In this document: in pieces, positions 45,492 through 55,654 of the stretch
Layout of the letters: every line of letters starts with the position of its first letter
Position numbering within the stretch: the first letter of the stretch is position 1
Source: an uncultured Methanobrevibacter sp.
Lineage (GTDB): Archaea > Methanobacteriota > Methanobacteria > Methanobacteriales > Methanobacteriaceae
Reading direction: 5' to 3'
Assembly (NCBI RefSeq): GCF_934746965.1
Contig: NZ_CAKVFS010000005.1
Location: 1-64,000, forward strand
DNA: 64,000 nt
Notes under the pieces: generated by a model
Databases searched by the model: none
Seen by the model: only the letters and a program-made list of their open reading frames with translations
What the model was told of the DNA's origin: nothing
Translations under genes and position numbers: made by a program

Positions 45492-46625
45492 TTGCCTCAA
45501 ATTTCAGTAGTTCTACCAGTTTATAATGTGGAAAAATACCTTAAACAGTGTTTGGATAGCTTAATCAATCAAACATTTGATGATTTTGAAGTAATTTGTG
45601 TAAATGATGGTTCTACTGATTCTTCACTTAATATTTTAGAAGAATATGCAAGTAAGGATGATAGATTTAGAATAATTTCTCAACAAAATAAAGGATTAAG
45701 TGGAGCAAGAAACACAGGAATGAATTATATTAAAGGTAACTATTTATTATTCTTAGATTCTGATGATTGGATAGAAGAAAATGCATTGGAATTATTATAT
45801 AATCAAGTAAGTAATCTGGATTCTGAAATGATAATTTTCCCATATAGATATTACAATCAAGAAACTGGAAAATATAATGAAAATGACTTTACAAAATTAA
45901 ACATGTTTGATTCATCAATAGATAATAAGAATTTTAATTATAAAAATATCCCGGAAATAGTATTTAGAATTCCCCATGAATCTATTAAATTATACAAAGT
46001 TGAAACACTAAAAAAACTGGCTGTTAAATTTCCAGAAGGACTTAATTATGAAGATGCTTATTTCTTTTATAAAATCTTTTTTAAACTAAACAAGGTTTCA
46101 ATTATAAGAACTCCAATTTATAATTATAGAATAAGAAGTGATTCAATTTGTACGACGGGTAGTGAAAAATCATTTGATATATTTAAAATTTTAACTTCCA
46201 TTGAAAACTTTCTGAAAGAAGATAAAATCTATGATGAACTTAAGGATGAATTCATACTTTTCATTGTTATAAATCTGAAATTTGTTTATTTAAGACTAAA
46301 TGAAAGCTTTAGAAACCAATATCTTAGAGAAATAAAAGAAAACTATGAATTTTTTGCTTTAAACCAGATTAATAAAGACCATTTAGCTACATGGCATTTT
46401 GATGATAGAGTATTTTATAATGCAATAGATGTTTCAAATAATGGTGTTGAATTTGAATTAAACTATAAAAAAGGATATTATGAATTTTTAGCTAATCATT
46501 ATGAAGGAGTAATTAATCACTTACAACAGCAAAACCAAGTTTTAACACAGGAAAACGACAGTTTGAAAGAACAATTAGCTAATACTTCTATTAAAAATAA
46601 ATTTAAGAAAATTGTGAAATTATGA
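45492..46625 (+). CDS. GT2 glycosyltransferase
   Basis: A 377-residue GT-A enzyme: VVLPVYNVEKYLKQCLDSL (about 6-24), CVNDGSTDSS (about 37-46), GLSGARNTGMN, and the DxD-type FLDSDDWIEE (about 88-97). The tail (about 340-377) is a coiled coil ending in basic residues. It is closest in style to capsule and teichoic-acid GTs. The TTG start at 45492 has AAGGTG six bases upstream. It follows rfbB by 11 bases and overlaps the next GT by four (ATGA), so it is part of the same transcript. Confidence 0.87.
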   Translation: MPQISVVLPVYNVEKYLKQCLDSLINQTFDDFEVICVNDGSTDSSLNILEEYASKDDRFRIISQQNKGLSGARNTGMNYIKGNYLLFLDSDDWIEENALELLYNQVSNLDSEMIIFPYRYYNQETGKYNENDFTKLNMFDSSIDNKNFNYKNIPEIVFRIPHESIKLYKVETLKKLAVKFPEGLNYEDAYFFYKIFFKLNKVSIIRTPIYNYRIRSDSICTTGSEKSFDIFKILTSIENFLKEDKIYDELKDEFILFIVINLKFVYLRLNESFRNQYLREIKENYEFFALNQINKDHLATWHFDDRVFYNAIDVSNNGVEFELNYKKGYYEFLANHYEGVINHLQQQNQVLTQENDSLKEQLANTSIKNKFKKIVKL

Positions 46626-48046
46626 GTTATAAATTAAGTGTTATTGTCCCTGTCTTCAATGCTGAGAAATATATTAGGGAATCTCTAGATTCATTAGTTA
46701 ATCAAACTTTGGGAATAAACAATATTGAAGTTATAATTGTTAATGATAATTCATCAGATAATACTTTAGATATAATCAAGGAATACACGGAAAAATATAC
46801 TTCTTTTAAAGTAATAAATAATGAAACTAATTTGGGGCCTGGAGAAAGTAGAAATCTAGCTTTAAGTGAAGTTACTTCAGATTATGTGACATATTTGGAT
46901 GCAGATGATTTTATATCTGAAAATGCATATGCAGATGGTTTAGCTAAAATAGATGAATTTGATGTGGATTTACTGATTTATAATTGGGAAACATACACTG
47001 GAAGTGATTATGTTGAACCTATTAATATTCATCAACAAAATACTGAGGAAAATAAGTTAATAGAAAATATTAAAGATTATCCGAAGCTATTTTTATCAAC
47101 TGCACCATGGAATAAAATTTATCATAAAAGTTTATTTAAGTATCTGAAATTCTCAAAAGGATTTTATGAAGATAATATTGTAGCTGTTTTATCTTTAATC
47201 AATGCTAAACGGATATTTTTATCAAAAGATTCTATTTATTATTATAGAAAAAATTTTGATTCTACTACTGAAAACATTAGTGTTGATAGTTCTATTCATC
47301 TTTCAAATTCAATAAAAGAAATTTTTGATTTAAAAGAGGAATATCCTGATTTTTTAGATTATATTAAGTTACTAAATATTAACTTTATTTATGATATTCT
47401 ATTTTGGATATATTATTATGACTGGACAATTCCGCAGGAAGTTAAAATGGTGGATAAACTTAAATCATCAATTATTCCATTTACATCAGATGATATTAAC
47501 AGATTTAAAAAGCTGTTTCCAGATAAACTTAGTTATGAAGAAGATATTTTAGAGTTAACAAATTATGATTCCAATACTTTTTTAGCTAAATATAAATATT
47601 TCAATAGGCTAAATAAGGTTAATTCAAAGGCTAGTTTGTATGTTGATGTTGGAAGAGGATTTAATGAAGAAGACAAGGTAGAAATTACTTACACTCCATT
47701 AAGAAAAAATAAATTAACATTTAACTTAGAAAACTTTAATAATATCTGTCAGTTACGTTTTGACCCATTGGAAGGTAGTTTTATTAAATGTAGTGTAACT
47801 AACAATCTGCCTATTGTCAGTTCCAACTGTGATAATTCAATTGAGGAAGATTATCAATTATTTACTAATCTTGATCCCTGTTATGTTCTAGATGCTGATT
47901 TTAGTAATATTTCAAGTATTCAAATTAATTTTGATTTGGAAATTTTAAATAATAATGATATCGCTAATTTATTTAGACAAAAAGATAATATTATAAATAA
48001 CTTACAAGTAAAACCTAAGAAAAGGAAATTTGGCTTTTTTAGATAG
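46622..48046 (+). CDS. GT2 glycosyltransferase with C-terminal beta domain
   Basis: A 474-residue protein. GT-A domain at about 1-240: VIVPVFNAEKYIRESLDSLV, IVNDNSSDNT, GPGESRNLAL and the metal site YLDADDFIS (about 90-98). Residues about 335-455 are predicted beta-rich (VDVGRGFNEEDKVEIT) and may bind polymer. A basic tail ends the protein. ATGA overlap with the upstream GT. Linkage unknown. Confidence 0.84.
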   Translation: MSYKLSVIVPVFNAEKYIRESLDSLVNQTLGINNIEVIIVNDNSSDNTLDIIKEYTEKYTSFKVINNETNLGPGESRNLALSEVTSDYVTYLDADDFISENAYADGLAKIDEFDVDLLIYNWETYTGSDYVEPINIHQQNTEENKLIENIKDYPKLFLSTAPWNKIYHKSLFKYLKFSKGFYEDNIVAVLSLINAKRIFLSKDSIYYYRKNFDSTTENISVDSSIHLSNSIKEIFDLKEEYPDFLDYIKLLNINFIYDILFWIYYYDWTIPQEVKMVDKLKSSIIPFTSDDINRFKKLFPDKLSYEEDILELTNYDSNTFLAKYKYFNRLNKVNSKASLYVDVGRGFNEEDKVEITYTPLRKNKLTFNLENFNNICQLRFDPLEGSFIKCSVTNNLPIVSSNCDNSIEEDYQLFTNLDPCYVLDADFSNISSIQINFDLEILNNNDIANLFRQKDNIINNLQVKPKKRKFGFFR

Positions 48047-48060
48047 AAGGAGTATTTTTA

Positions 48061-49599
48061 ATGTCTGATATTTCATATTCAAAATTTTTAATTAAATCTA
48101 AATTTAATCCAGTTAAAGCAAAAAAATATTTGGAAAGCTATGATAAGATAATGAAGTCTGGATTATTTGATAAAAATTATTATCTTAAAGCTTATCCGCA
48201 TATTGCTAAATCTGGAATGGATCCTTTAGTTCACTATTTATTTTATGGATATAAAGAAGATAAAAATCCAAGTGCTCAATTTAATTTAAAAAGATATCTT
48301 GAAGAATATCCTGAAATTAAACAAAATAATTTAAATCCATTGATTCATTATATTGATAATGGTCATGAAGGTTTTACTTTAGAAGAAAATCCTTTTATCG
48401 CACGTAAGAAAAAAATAATAGATACTAATTCATTATTTTTAGCTAATTATAACTTTAATGAAGAACCATTAGTTTCTATTATAATTTTAAACAGAAATGG
48501 ATTAGGGCATTTACAAAGGTTGTTTACAGATTTTGACAAAAAAACAAATTATTCTAACTATGAAATTATTGTAGTTGATAATGCTTCATGTGATAAATCT
48601 GTTGAATATTTATACTCTCTGGATTTACCAATTACTGTTATTGAAAATAAGGAAAATGTAAGCTTTTCAAAAGGAAATAATGATGCTGCTAAAATAGCTA
48701 ATGGACGTTATCTTCTTTTGTTAAATAATGATATAGAACCTACTCATGGTTGGCTTAATGAAATGGTTGGAATCATGTTAAATAATGATAATGTAGGTTC
48801 TGTTGGAGCTAAATTAATTTTCCCATACTATGAAGACATGGTTAATCAGGGAAAATCATTTTCAATTCAACATGCAGGAGTAAAATTTAGAGAAGAAATG
48901 ACTCCTTATATTTATGGTCCTTATCATGAAAATATGTATTCAACAATGCTTTTTTCTAATGAGTTAAATCATCAAAAAGAAGTAATTTCCAATACTGCAG
49001 CCTGTTTACTGATTCCAAAAGAAGTTTATTTCCAATTAGATGGATTGGATGAAAATTATATTTATGGTTATGAGGATATTGACTTTGCATTTAAATTATA
49101 TAAAGCAGGTTATAGGACAATTTATGCTCCAGCAGCATTATTATTCCATCATGAGTCTGCAACTAGAAAAGAAAATGATGATGAGAAAAATCAACTTAAT
49201 TATCAAAATATAATGTATTTTGTTGAAAAATGGGGCGATTTTATTTTTAAAGAGATTTTAAAAGATAAACTTGAATCAAATAACTTCTTTACAAATAAAA
49301 AATTAGATGTCAGTATTATAAGTGAAAACAATGAATTAGTAAAAAATGTTGTTTCCAAATTAAATAATGAAGGATATAATGTTAAATTAATTTCAAACAT
49401 AAATAATTTAGATATTGGTGAAGACTGTGATATTTTAATATCTACTAAAAAAGAATATGATATTGAAAAAATAAGCTCAAGACTTAATTTAATAAAGGTA
49501 TTGGTAGCTAATGAAGAAAATAATAATTATGATATAGTTTTAAATGAAGAAGACTTTGAATTTAATCTTTTAGATAAAATTAAGGAAAAGTATTTGTGA
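48061..49599 (+). CDS. GT2 glycosyltransferase with N-terminal YP repeat module
   Basis: A 512-residue protein. The N terminus (about 35-120) has two copies of a motif of the form FD-x-x-Y-L-x-x-YP ... NPLxHYxxxG, seen in many polysaccharide GTs. The GT-A domain (about 138-385) has IIILNRNGLGHL, VVDNASCDKSV, the LLLNNDIEP metal site and GYEDIDFAFKLY. The tail (about 410-512) is small alpha/beta. The layout resembles rhamnosyltransferases, which fits the rfb genes upstream, but the sugar is inferred. It shares long stretches with the GT at 57112. Confidence 0.85.
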   Translation: MSDISYSKFLIKSKFNPVKAKKYLESYDKIMKSGLFDKNYYLKAYPHIAKSGMDPLVHYLFYGYKEDKNPSAQFNLKRYLEEYPEIKQNNLNPLIHYIDNGHEGFTLEENPFIARKKKIIDTNSLFLANYNFNEEPLVSIIILNRNGLGHLQRLFTDFDKKTNYSNYEIIVVDNASCDKSVEYLYSLDLPITVIENKENVSFSKGNNDAAKIANGRYLLLLNNDIEPTHGWLNEMVGIMLNNDNVGSVGAKLIFPYYEDMVNQGKSFSIQHAGVKFREEMTPYIYGPYHENMYSTMLFSNELNHQKEVISNTAACLLIPKEVYFQLDGLDENYIYGYEDIDFAFKLYKAGYRTIYAPAALLFHHESATRKENDDEKNQLNYQNIMYFVEKWGDFIFKEILKDKLESNNFFTNKKLDVSIISENNELVKNVVSKLNNEGYNVKLISNINNLDIGEDCDILISTKKEYDIEKISSRLNLIKVLVANEENNNYDIVLNEEDFEFNLLDKIKEKYL

Positions 49600-49603
49600 T
49601 ATT

Positions 49604-52165
49604 ATGGGTTATGAGGAAATTTATGAAACATATCAGGAAGTTGCAAAAGACCATATTAACAGGGATTTATTTAATCATTCAACAAAAGATGCAACTGAAA
49701 CAATTGAAGATATTAAAAACAATAAAATAGCTATTTATACAGCTTTCACTGGGGATTATGATACTTTAAAGGAACCAGAATTCATTGATGAAAACTGTGA
49801 TTACATCTGTTTTACAGATAATCCTAATCTGGAATCTGACATATGGGATATTATTCAGATGGATGAAACTACATTGGATAATAATAGAAAAGCTAAACAA
49901 TACAAATTACTTCCTCATAAATATTTAAAAGATTATAAGTACAGTTTTTGGTTAGATGGAACATTTAAGATAAAAGGAAGTATTAGAGAATACATTTATA
50001 AAAATATTAAAGCATCATCTCCAATGCTCTGTGTAGTTCACACTGAAAGAGATTGTGTTTATGAAGAATATGAGGCTTCTAAAATAATTCCAAGATATCC
50101 TCGTGCTGTAATGGAAGAGCAGATTAATTATTATAAAAGTCAGGGTTTTCCAAAAAAATATGGATTAGGAGTTATGGGAGCTATTTTTAGAAAACATAAT
50201 GATTCAGATGTTATCAAAGTTATGGAAGACTGGTGGGAAGAAAATATCCGTTTTACAAATCAGGATCAACTTAGTTTTGCATATGTTGCCTGGAAAAATG
50301 ATTTCCATCCTTCTGTTAGTTTAATTTATTACTGGGATAATGAATACTGGGCTAAACAAGGAGGAAACTATCATCATAAAGTAGTATTGTCTATGCCTAT
50401 AACCAGTGATAATTTAAGAGCTAAAATAGGTGCTCAAGTTGAAAATATGGATCTTGGAGATACAATTGAACTTTCAAAAGAAGAAATGTATCTTTTAATC
50501 AATGATGTAAAAGGAATGGCAGGTTATAGAATAGATACTGCAGGTAGAGTTGGATATTTACATAATGAATACAATACTTTTTTAAATTCCAATTCTTTAA
50601 AACTCACAAAACCATTAAGAATCGCAGGTAATGTAGCTAGAAAAGTTAAAAATAATCCGTTAATTGAATTTGCTAAACATAAACATGCTGAAGACAATAT
50701 ACATATTTATGATACAATTAAACATTTTGGTATTTTTGATGAATCTGCATATATAAAACTTCATCCTAATGCTAGGGATGCAATTTTACATTTTATAGAA
50801 GAAGGTTCAAAAACAGACATTATTGATGATAAAATAAAATATATTGGCCCAATATTTGATTTATATTATTATATCAGTTCAAATAATCTTTCTTCAGATA
50901 TAGATCCTCTTATTCATTATATAACTCAAGGTTTTGATAATAAATTAGATATTAATAGAAATTATCCTCATTTCGTGGAATTTTTACATGGAAACTTACA
51001 TGAACAATTGGATACTTTTGTTACAAACAGAATAAAGGAAAAATTAGCTAATGAAAGATATATCTCAGATTCCAAAACTTTAATTGATTATATTCATACA
51101 AATCATGAATTTAAAACAGATACAATTAAAGTAGGGGTATTTTTAGAGGATAATTTTGATAATATGAATGCATGTCCATTTATAAGGATTCATTCATTAT
51201 TTAAACAGTTAAGTGAAAGTGAGGATTATCATTTCTTTATTTATGGTCAGGAAATATTACCTTTAATTGATGTAAATCAAATAATCAAATCAAAAATCTT
51301 TGATGTTATTGTAATTCAAAGAGTAAATCCATATTCTACAGATATAGCTAAAAAAGCTAAACAGCGTGGAATTAAATTGATATATGAAACTGATGATGAT
51401 TTTTTAGATATCAATCCATCTAATCCTTCATTTAATTATATATTAGGTAATTTGTCAAAAATTAAGAAATTGGTGGGGGCTGCTGATAAAATAGTTGTAA
51501 GTACTCCTGAACTTAAAAACCGTTTTGATAAATTAGATGTTTGTGATGTGGAAATTATTAGAAATTATTACTTGGATAATGTATTGCCATTAAAACCATT
51601 TTCATACAATGACAATAATCATGTTAAAATTGGTTATTTTGGAACAATGACTCATAATGATGATTTGGAACTAATTCATAATGTTATTCTAAGATTAAAA
51701 GATATTTTCTCTAAAAAAGGTATTCAAGTTAATCTGGAAGTTATAGGAGCATCTTTTGATGAAAATATAGATTGGTTTAATGTTAAAAAAATGCCTTATT
51801 ATCCAATGTCAATGGCTACATTTATGAAATGGATATATTCTAAAGCAGATTGGGATATTGGAATAATACCTTTAGTCAACACAGAATTTAATAAATGTAA
51901 AAGTGAATTAAAGTATATTGAATTTACAGCTTTAGGAGTTCCTGTTATAGCTAGTGATGTTGACATATATAAGGATGTTATTGAAGATGGAGTAACTGGA
52001 TTTTTAGCTAATAATGAAGATGAATGGGTTGATAAGTTATCTATATTGATTAATGATCCAAAACTTAGAAATGGTATGTTAAATAATGCACGAAATGATA
52101 TTTTAGAAAATTATAATCTAAAATCCCGTGCAAAACAGTGGGATGAGATTTTTAAAAATTTATAA
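49604..52165 (+). CDS. DUF616 plus GT4 bifunctional glycosyltransferase
   Basis: An 853-residue fusion. Residues about 40-270 are a DUF616 (TOD1/MUCI70-like) domain: IAIYTAFTGDYDTLKEPEF, CDYICFTDNP, RKAKQYKLLPH, YSFWLDGTF with a DxT metal site, and TNQDQLSFAYV. A helical linker with the YP-type repeat follows (about 375-450). The C terminus (about 500-853) is a GT-B domain: ACPFIRIHSLF, IYETDDDFLD, YFGTMTHNDDL and SELKYIEFTALGVPVIAS, the donor-sugar region of GT4. It starts four bases after the upstream GT with GTGAT. Two sugars may be added by one protein. Confidence 0.83.
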   Translation: MGYEEIYETYQEVAKDHINRDLFNHSTKDATETIEDIKNNKIAIYTAFTGDYDTLKEPEFIDENCDYICFTDNPNLESDIWDIIQMDETTLDNNRKAKQYKLLPHKYLKDYKYSFWLDGTFKIKGSIREYIYKNIKASSPMLCVVHTERDCVYEEYEASKIIPRYPRAVMEEQINYYKSQGFPKKYGLGVMGAIFRKHNDSDVIKVMEDWWEENIRFTNQDQLSFAYVAWKNDFHPSVSLIYYWDNEYWAKQGGNYHHKVVLSMPITSDNLRAKIGAQVENMDLGDTIELSKEEMYLLINDVKGMAGYRIDTAGRVGYLHNEYNTFLNSNSLKLTKPLRIAGNVARKVKNNPLIEFAKHKHAEDNIHIYDTIKHFGIFDESAYIKLHPNARDAILHFIEEGSKTDIIDDKIKYIGPIFDLYYYISSNNLSSDIDPLIHYITQGFDNKLDINRNYPHFVEFLHGNLHEQLDTFVTNRIKEKLANERYISDSKTLIDYIHTNHEFKTDTIKVGVFLEDNFDNMNACPFIRIHSLFKQLSESEDYHFFIYGQEILPLIDVNQIIKSKIFDVIVIQRVNPYSTDIAKKAKQRGIKLIYETDDDFLDINPSNPSFNYILGNLSKIKKLVGAADKIVVSTPELKNRFDKLDVCDVEIIRNYYLDNVLPLKPFSYNDNNHVKIGYFGTMTHNDDLELIHNVILRLKDIFSKKGIQVNLEVIGASFDENIDWFNVKKMPYYPMSMATFMKWIYSKADWDIGIIPLVNTEFNKCKSELKYIEFTALGVPVIASDVDIYKDVIEDGVTGFLANNEDEWVDKLSILINDPKLRNGMLNNARNDILENYNLKSRAKQWDEIFKNL

Positions 52166-52179
52166 TTTTTTAAAAAAAC

Positions 52180-53289
52180 TCAAATCTCTTTTTTTAATCT
52201 TTGTTTTATATTTTTAGTTTTATATTTAAACCAGCCTTTAGTAGTTTGCAATCTAGCTACTTGTTGAGTTTTATTAGATAATTCAATTTCTAATTGATGA
52301 ATTCTATTTCTAAATAGTTGATAATCTCCCATAAGACTGTATGCTTCTTCTAAATTTCTTTCTTTTATCTGTTTTATTATACTTTTAATTGCATTATTCT
52401 GTGGTGTTGGATTAACATCCTTCATGTTATCAAATAACTTTAAAGATTTGTTTACTAACTCTTTTTTATCTTCAAATTCAATTGTTTCACTTAAAGCCAC
52501 ATCACTAATCCAGCAACTTAAATGCTGGTTAAAAATAGTGTCATAATATTTGCATCCATTATTCTTCTTAAGTACGTCTACAGTATTATTATATCCTTCA
52601 ATCAATCCATTTAAATAATGCATTCCTTTAGATAAACTAGTTGAACTATCATCACCAGTTCTTAATCTGAAATTATAAACAATATCATTTATAAAAACTA
52701 TTTTTGAAGCATTTATAAAAGCATCAATCATAAATGTTAAATCTTCAGCAAAAACTCCTTCTGGAAATGTTATATCATGTTTACTAAGGAATTCTTTTGG
52801 AAATATCATTCTCCAAATATTATTTATTGAAAAAAAGCGTAAATTTTCATCTATTGAATTTAAGGTAACATCTTGTGTAATCCAATCTTCTGGAACTATT
52901 CTTTGTTCTCCAAATGTTTGGAATTTACCAATAGCCACATCACATGAATTTTTAGTAATTGCATTATATAATTTTTCAACACTTTCCGGTAAATAATTGT
53001 CATCATGATCAATAAACATTATATATTCTGCTGTAGAATTAGCTATTCCAATATTTCTAGCTCTTCCAGGAGTCCCTGTTTTTTTACCAGATTCATATGT
53101 TTTTATATTATCATATTTTTCACAATAGCTATCTATTAGCTCTGGAGTATTGTCAGTAGAGTAATCATCAACAATAATCAGCTCTATATTTTCAAATCCA
53201 ATACTTTGATTCATAATAGATGCTATTGTTGAATCCAAGAATTCTGTACTGTTGTAAGTTGGAATAATAACTGTGACTTTATAAGACAT
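52180..53289 (-). CDS. GT2 glycosyltransferase with coiled-coil tail
   Basis: A 369-residue GT-A enzyme: VIIPTYNSTEFLDSTIASI, VDDYSTDNT, GTPGRARNIGIANS and FIDHDDNYLP (about 93-102). About 40 C-terminal residues (about 325-369) form a coiled coil with a basic end. It is the only minus-strand gene between rfbD and the right edge. It ends 15 bases after the upstream plus-strand stop and its start faces that of the next gene across 37 bases. Confidence 0.85.
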   Translation of the reverse strand: MSYKVTVIIPTYNSTEFLDSTIASIMNQSIGFENIELIIVDDYSTDNTPELIDSYCEKYDNIKTYESGKKTGTPGRARNIGIANSTAEYIMFIDHDDNYLPESVEKLYNAITKNSCDVAIGKFQTFGEQRIVPEDWITQDVTLNSIDENLRFFSINNIWRMIFPKEFLSKHDITFPEGVFAEDLTFMIDAFINASKIVFINDIVYNFRLRTGDDSSTSLSKGMHYLNGLIEGYNNTVDVLKKNNGCKYYDTIFNQHLSCWISDVALSETIEFEDKKELVNKSLKLFDNMKDVNPTPQNNAIKSIIKQIKERNLEEAYSLMGDYQLFRNRIHQLEIELSNKTQQVARLQTTKGWFKYKTKNIKQRLKKEI

Positions 53290-53326
53290 AAATTTATTTT
53301 TATGTTAATGTATTATATAATATATT
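53290..53326. promoter_or_regulatory. Compact bidirectional promoter, 37 bases
   Basis: Two divergent start codons are only 37 bases apart, with no Shine-Dalgarno site for either. The AT stretch TATTATATAATATATTA at about 53310-53326 lies 21-37 bases before the minus-strand ATG, and TTTATTTTTATG at about 53293-53304 lies 23-34 bases before the plus-strand ATG. Overlapping TATA boxes and two leaderless messages are the simplest reading. Confidence 0.4.
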
Positions 53327-54865
53327 ATGAATTTATCTAGATTAATTAAAAAGAATCCTTTAGCTTATATAGCTATGAAATCAAAAACAAGCCCAAATAA
53401 GATTTCATTATATAAAAAAATTTATTTAAGGATTAAAAAATTAGATTTAATTGATAAAGATAAGTATTTAGCTGTTCATGAGGACTGTAAAACTCAGGAT
53501 ATGGATGTTAATTTACATTATTTATATTATGGTGTTAAAGATGAATTAAATATTCAACAATCATATATAACTGAAGTATTTAATTTAGATTTCTATAAAA
53601 GGCAATATAATGTTGATAATCCTGTTTTTGATTATGTGTTAAATGGATTTTTTAAAAATAATCAAATTAATGTTTTTGATAATAATTATATAAATACACT
53701 TGAAATGCCTCTCTTTAAACAATATTATCAAGGTCAAAATAACAAATTAATTGAAGAAGTTAAAGATAATTCATATATAACTGATAAAAGAACGTTAATT
53801 CCATATATTCAACTAGAAAATCCTATTAAAACAGATAAAATTAGGGTTGGAGTTTTTACAAATGATTCTTTTGAAAATTTAGCTCCTTGTCCATATATCA
53901 GACTTCATGCTCCATTTAACCAATTAAGTAAATCTGATAAATACACATTTTTCATGTATGGTATGGATAGTTACGTTATGATGAATATAGATAATATCTT
54001 AAGATCCAGATTATTTGATATAGTTGTTGTTCAAAGGATTTTACCATTTTTGGATTTATTACTTGCTAGATGCAAAAAACACGGTATTAAAATCATATAT
54101 GAAACTGATGATGATTTATTGGGTGTTGAAAAGAATAGTCCTTCTTTTGAATATGTAGATAGGGTTAGAAACCAAATAACTAATTTTATTGATGGTGCAG
54201 ATGTTATAACTGTTACAACACCTAATTTAGCTTCTAAATTTGATTCAAATAAAACTGAAATAATTCATAATTATTATGTAAACACGGTATTCGATGTTAA
54301 AAAAGATATTAAACATGAAGGTAAATTAAAATTAGGTTATTATGGGACATTAACTCATTCTAAAGATTTATTTTTAATTAAAGATGTTATTTTAAATCTT
54401 AAAGAAAAATATGACTTTGATTTTGAAGTAATTGGTGGATTTAATGCAGAAGATAATGTGTCTGAAGATTGGTATGAATCTATTGAGCTTCCTCCAAATA
54501 ATATGAGCTTTGAAGTATTTATGCCATGGCTTTCAAAAGTAGCTAATTGGGATATTGCATTAGTTCCTTTAGAAAATTCAAAATTTAATTTAGGGAAAAG
54601 TGAATTGAAATACATTGAATTATCTGTTCTGGGAATTCCTGGAGTGTATAGTGACATGCCAGTTTATAATTCAGTTATTAAAAATGGAGTAAATGGTTTA
54701 TTAGCTAAAGATGAGACTCAATGGATTTTAAATATTGAAAAACTAATTTCAGATGTGAATTTAAGGCAATTTATCTGTAAAAATGCATTGGATGATGTAT
54801 TGGAAAATTATTCTCTCGATGATGTTGTAAATAAATGGAATGAATTATTTTCGAAATTAATTTAG
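53327..54865 (+). CDS. GT4-like glycosyltransferase
   Basis: A 512-residue protein related to the C-terminal half of the DUF616 fusion. The N terminus (about 20-110) has degenerate YP/HYLYYG repeats; the GT-B domain covers about 165-512: LAPCPYIRLHAPF, VVVQRILPFLD, IYETDDDLLG, YYGTLTHSKDL and SELKYIELSVLGIPGVYSD. It lacks the DUF616 part. T-rich sequence follows the stop. Donor and acceptor unknown. Confidence 0.82.
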   Translation: MNLSRLIKKNPLAYIAMKSKTSPNKISLYKKIYLRIKKLDLIDKDKYLAVHEDCKTQDMDVNLHYLYYGVKDELNIQQSYITEVFNLDFYKRQYNVDNPVFDYVLNGFFKNNQINVFDNNYINTLEMPLFKQYYQGQNNKLIEEVKDNSYITDKRTLIPYIQLENPIKTDKIRVGVFTNDSFENLAPCPYIRLHAPFNQLSKSDKYTFFMYGMDSYVMMNIDNILRSRLFDIVVVQRILPFLDLLLARCKKHGIKIIYETDDDLLGVEKNSPSFEYVDRVRNQITNFIDGADVITVTTPNLASKFDSNKTEIIHNYYVNTVFDVKKDIKHEGKLKLGYYGTLTHSKDLFLIKDVILNLKEKYDFDFEVIGGFNAEDNVSEDWYESIELPPNNMSFEVFMPWLSKVANWDIALVPLENSKFNLGKSELKYIELSVLGIPGVYSDMPVYNSVIKNGVNGLLAKDETQWILNIEKLISDVNLRQFICKNALDDVLENYSLDDVVNKWNELFSKLI

Positions 54866-55373
54866 ATTTTGTTTAGTTTTTATTTAATTTTACTTTATAT
54901 AATTGAATAATGTTATAATTTTGAACATTTTTGTTTATTTTCAATTATATTTATACTATTAGCTTAGTTTCACGGTTTAAATTTGTTAAATTATATATGT
55001 GCGTTATATTTTTATTAATTTGCTCTTTTAAACATTAAAATTGCTTTTAAATCATGTAAAAAGGTCTTTTAGCTATATTTTTAGTTTTCACATTTTCTCA
55101 TATTTTTTATAGTTAACTGATTATGTAATTGTTAATATTATCAGTATTTGATTAGAATTATTGATTATTAGTTAACAAAATCTAAAACATTCTATTTTAT
55201 TTTTAAAGCTTTTTTAGTTTTCTAGATTATTTTTAAATATATTAAAAAAATCAATTTTCATGTTATACCATAATTATATATACAATTAGGTTTAAAGTTC
55301 TTTAGTGTATATTTTTTTTATCATGAATGTTATTCAAATGAAAAAAATATACATGGAATATAGGGTGATTTGA
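54866..55373. promoter_or_regulatory. Long AT-rich intergenic region with inverted repeat
   Basis: 508 bases without a gene. T-runs just after 54866 can terminate the GT transcript. Near the right end the arms GTATATTTTTTT (55307-55318) and AAAAAAATATAC (55341-55352) form a perfect 12-base inverted repeat with a 22-base spacer, 22-67 bases before the next ATG, overlapping or just downstream of the likely promoter. It may be an operator or a leader hairpin. The rest shows nothing I can name. Confidence 0.4.
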
Positions 55374-55640
55374 ATGTTGGAAGAATTTGTACCTTTTATA
55401 GGTTTATTGATTTTCGGTAATATTGAAAACTTAGTATTGTCTTCACAAGGGGTAGTTGCTGGAGCAAATATTTTAAAATTAAGTATTTTAAGTATTATTT
55501 GTGTAATTATTTGGTTAATTGTTGGAACTGTAGGTGCTACAGTTGCTTCTCAATATGCTGATTTCATTGATTTTATCGGAGGACTTGCTATATTTATATT
55601 AGGTCTTCAAGCAATGTATGAATCTATTGTAAATAAATAA
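55374..55640 (+). CDS. Three-helix membrane protein A of a tandem pair
   Basis: An 88-residue protein with three predicted helices (about 6-24, 33-52, 65-82). Helix 1 contains GLLIFGNIENLVLSSQG and helix 3 contains FIGGLAIFILGLQAM. That GG-x-x-IFIxG pattern resembles half-units of LysE/MntP/TerC-like transporters, but I cannot assign a family. Acidic residues sit at the N terminus and in loop 2 and positive residues in loop 1 (Lys35) and at the C terminus, predicting an N-out topology. GGGTGATTT precedes the ATG. Its paralogue follows after 14 bases. Confidence 0.75.
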   Translation: MLEEFVPFIGLLIFGNIENLVLSSQGVVAGANILKLSILSIICVIIWLIVGTVGATVASQYADFIDFIGGLAIFILGLQAMYESIVNK

Positions 55641-55654
55641 AAGGAGATTGAAAT

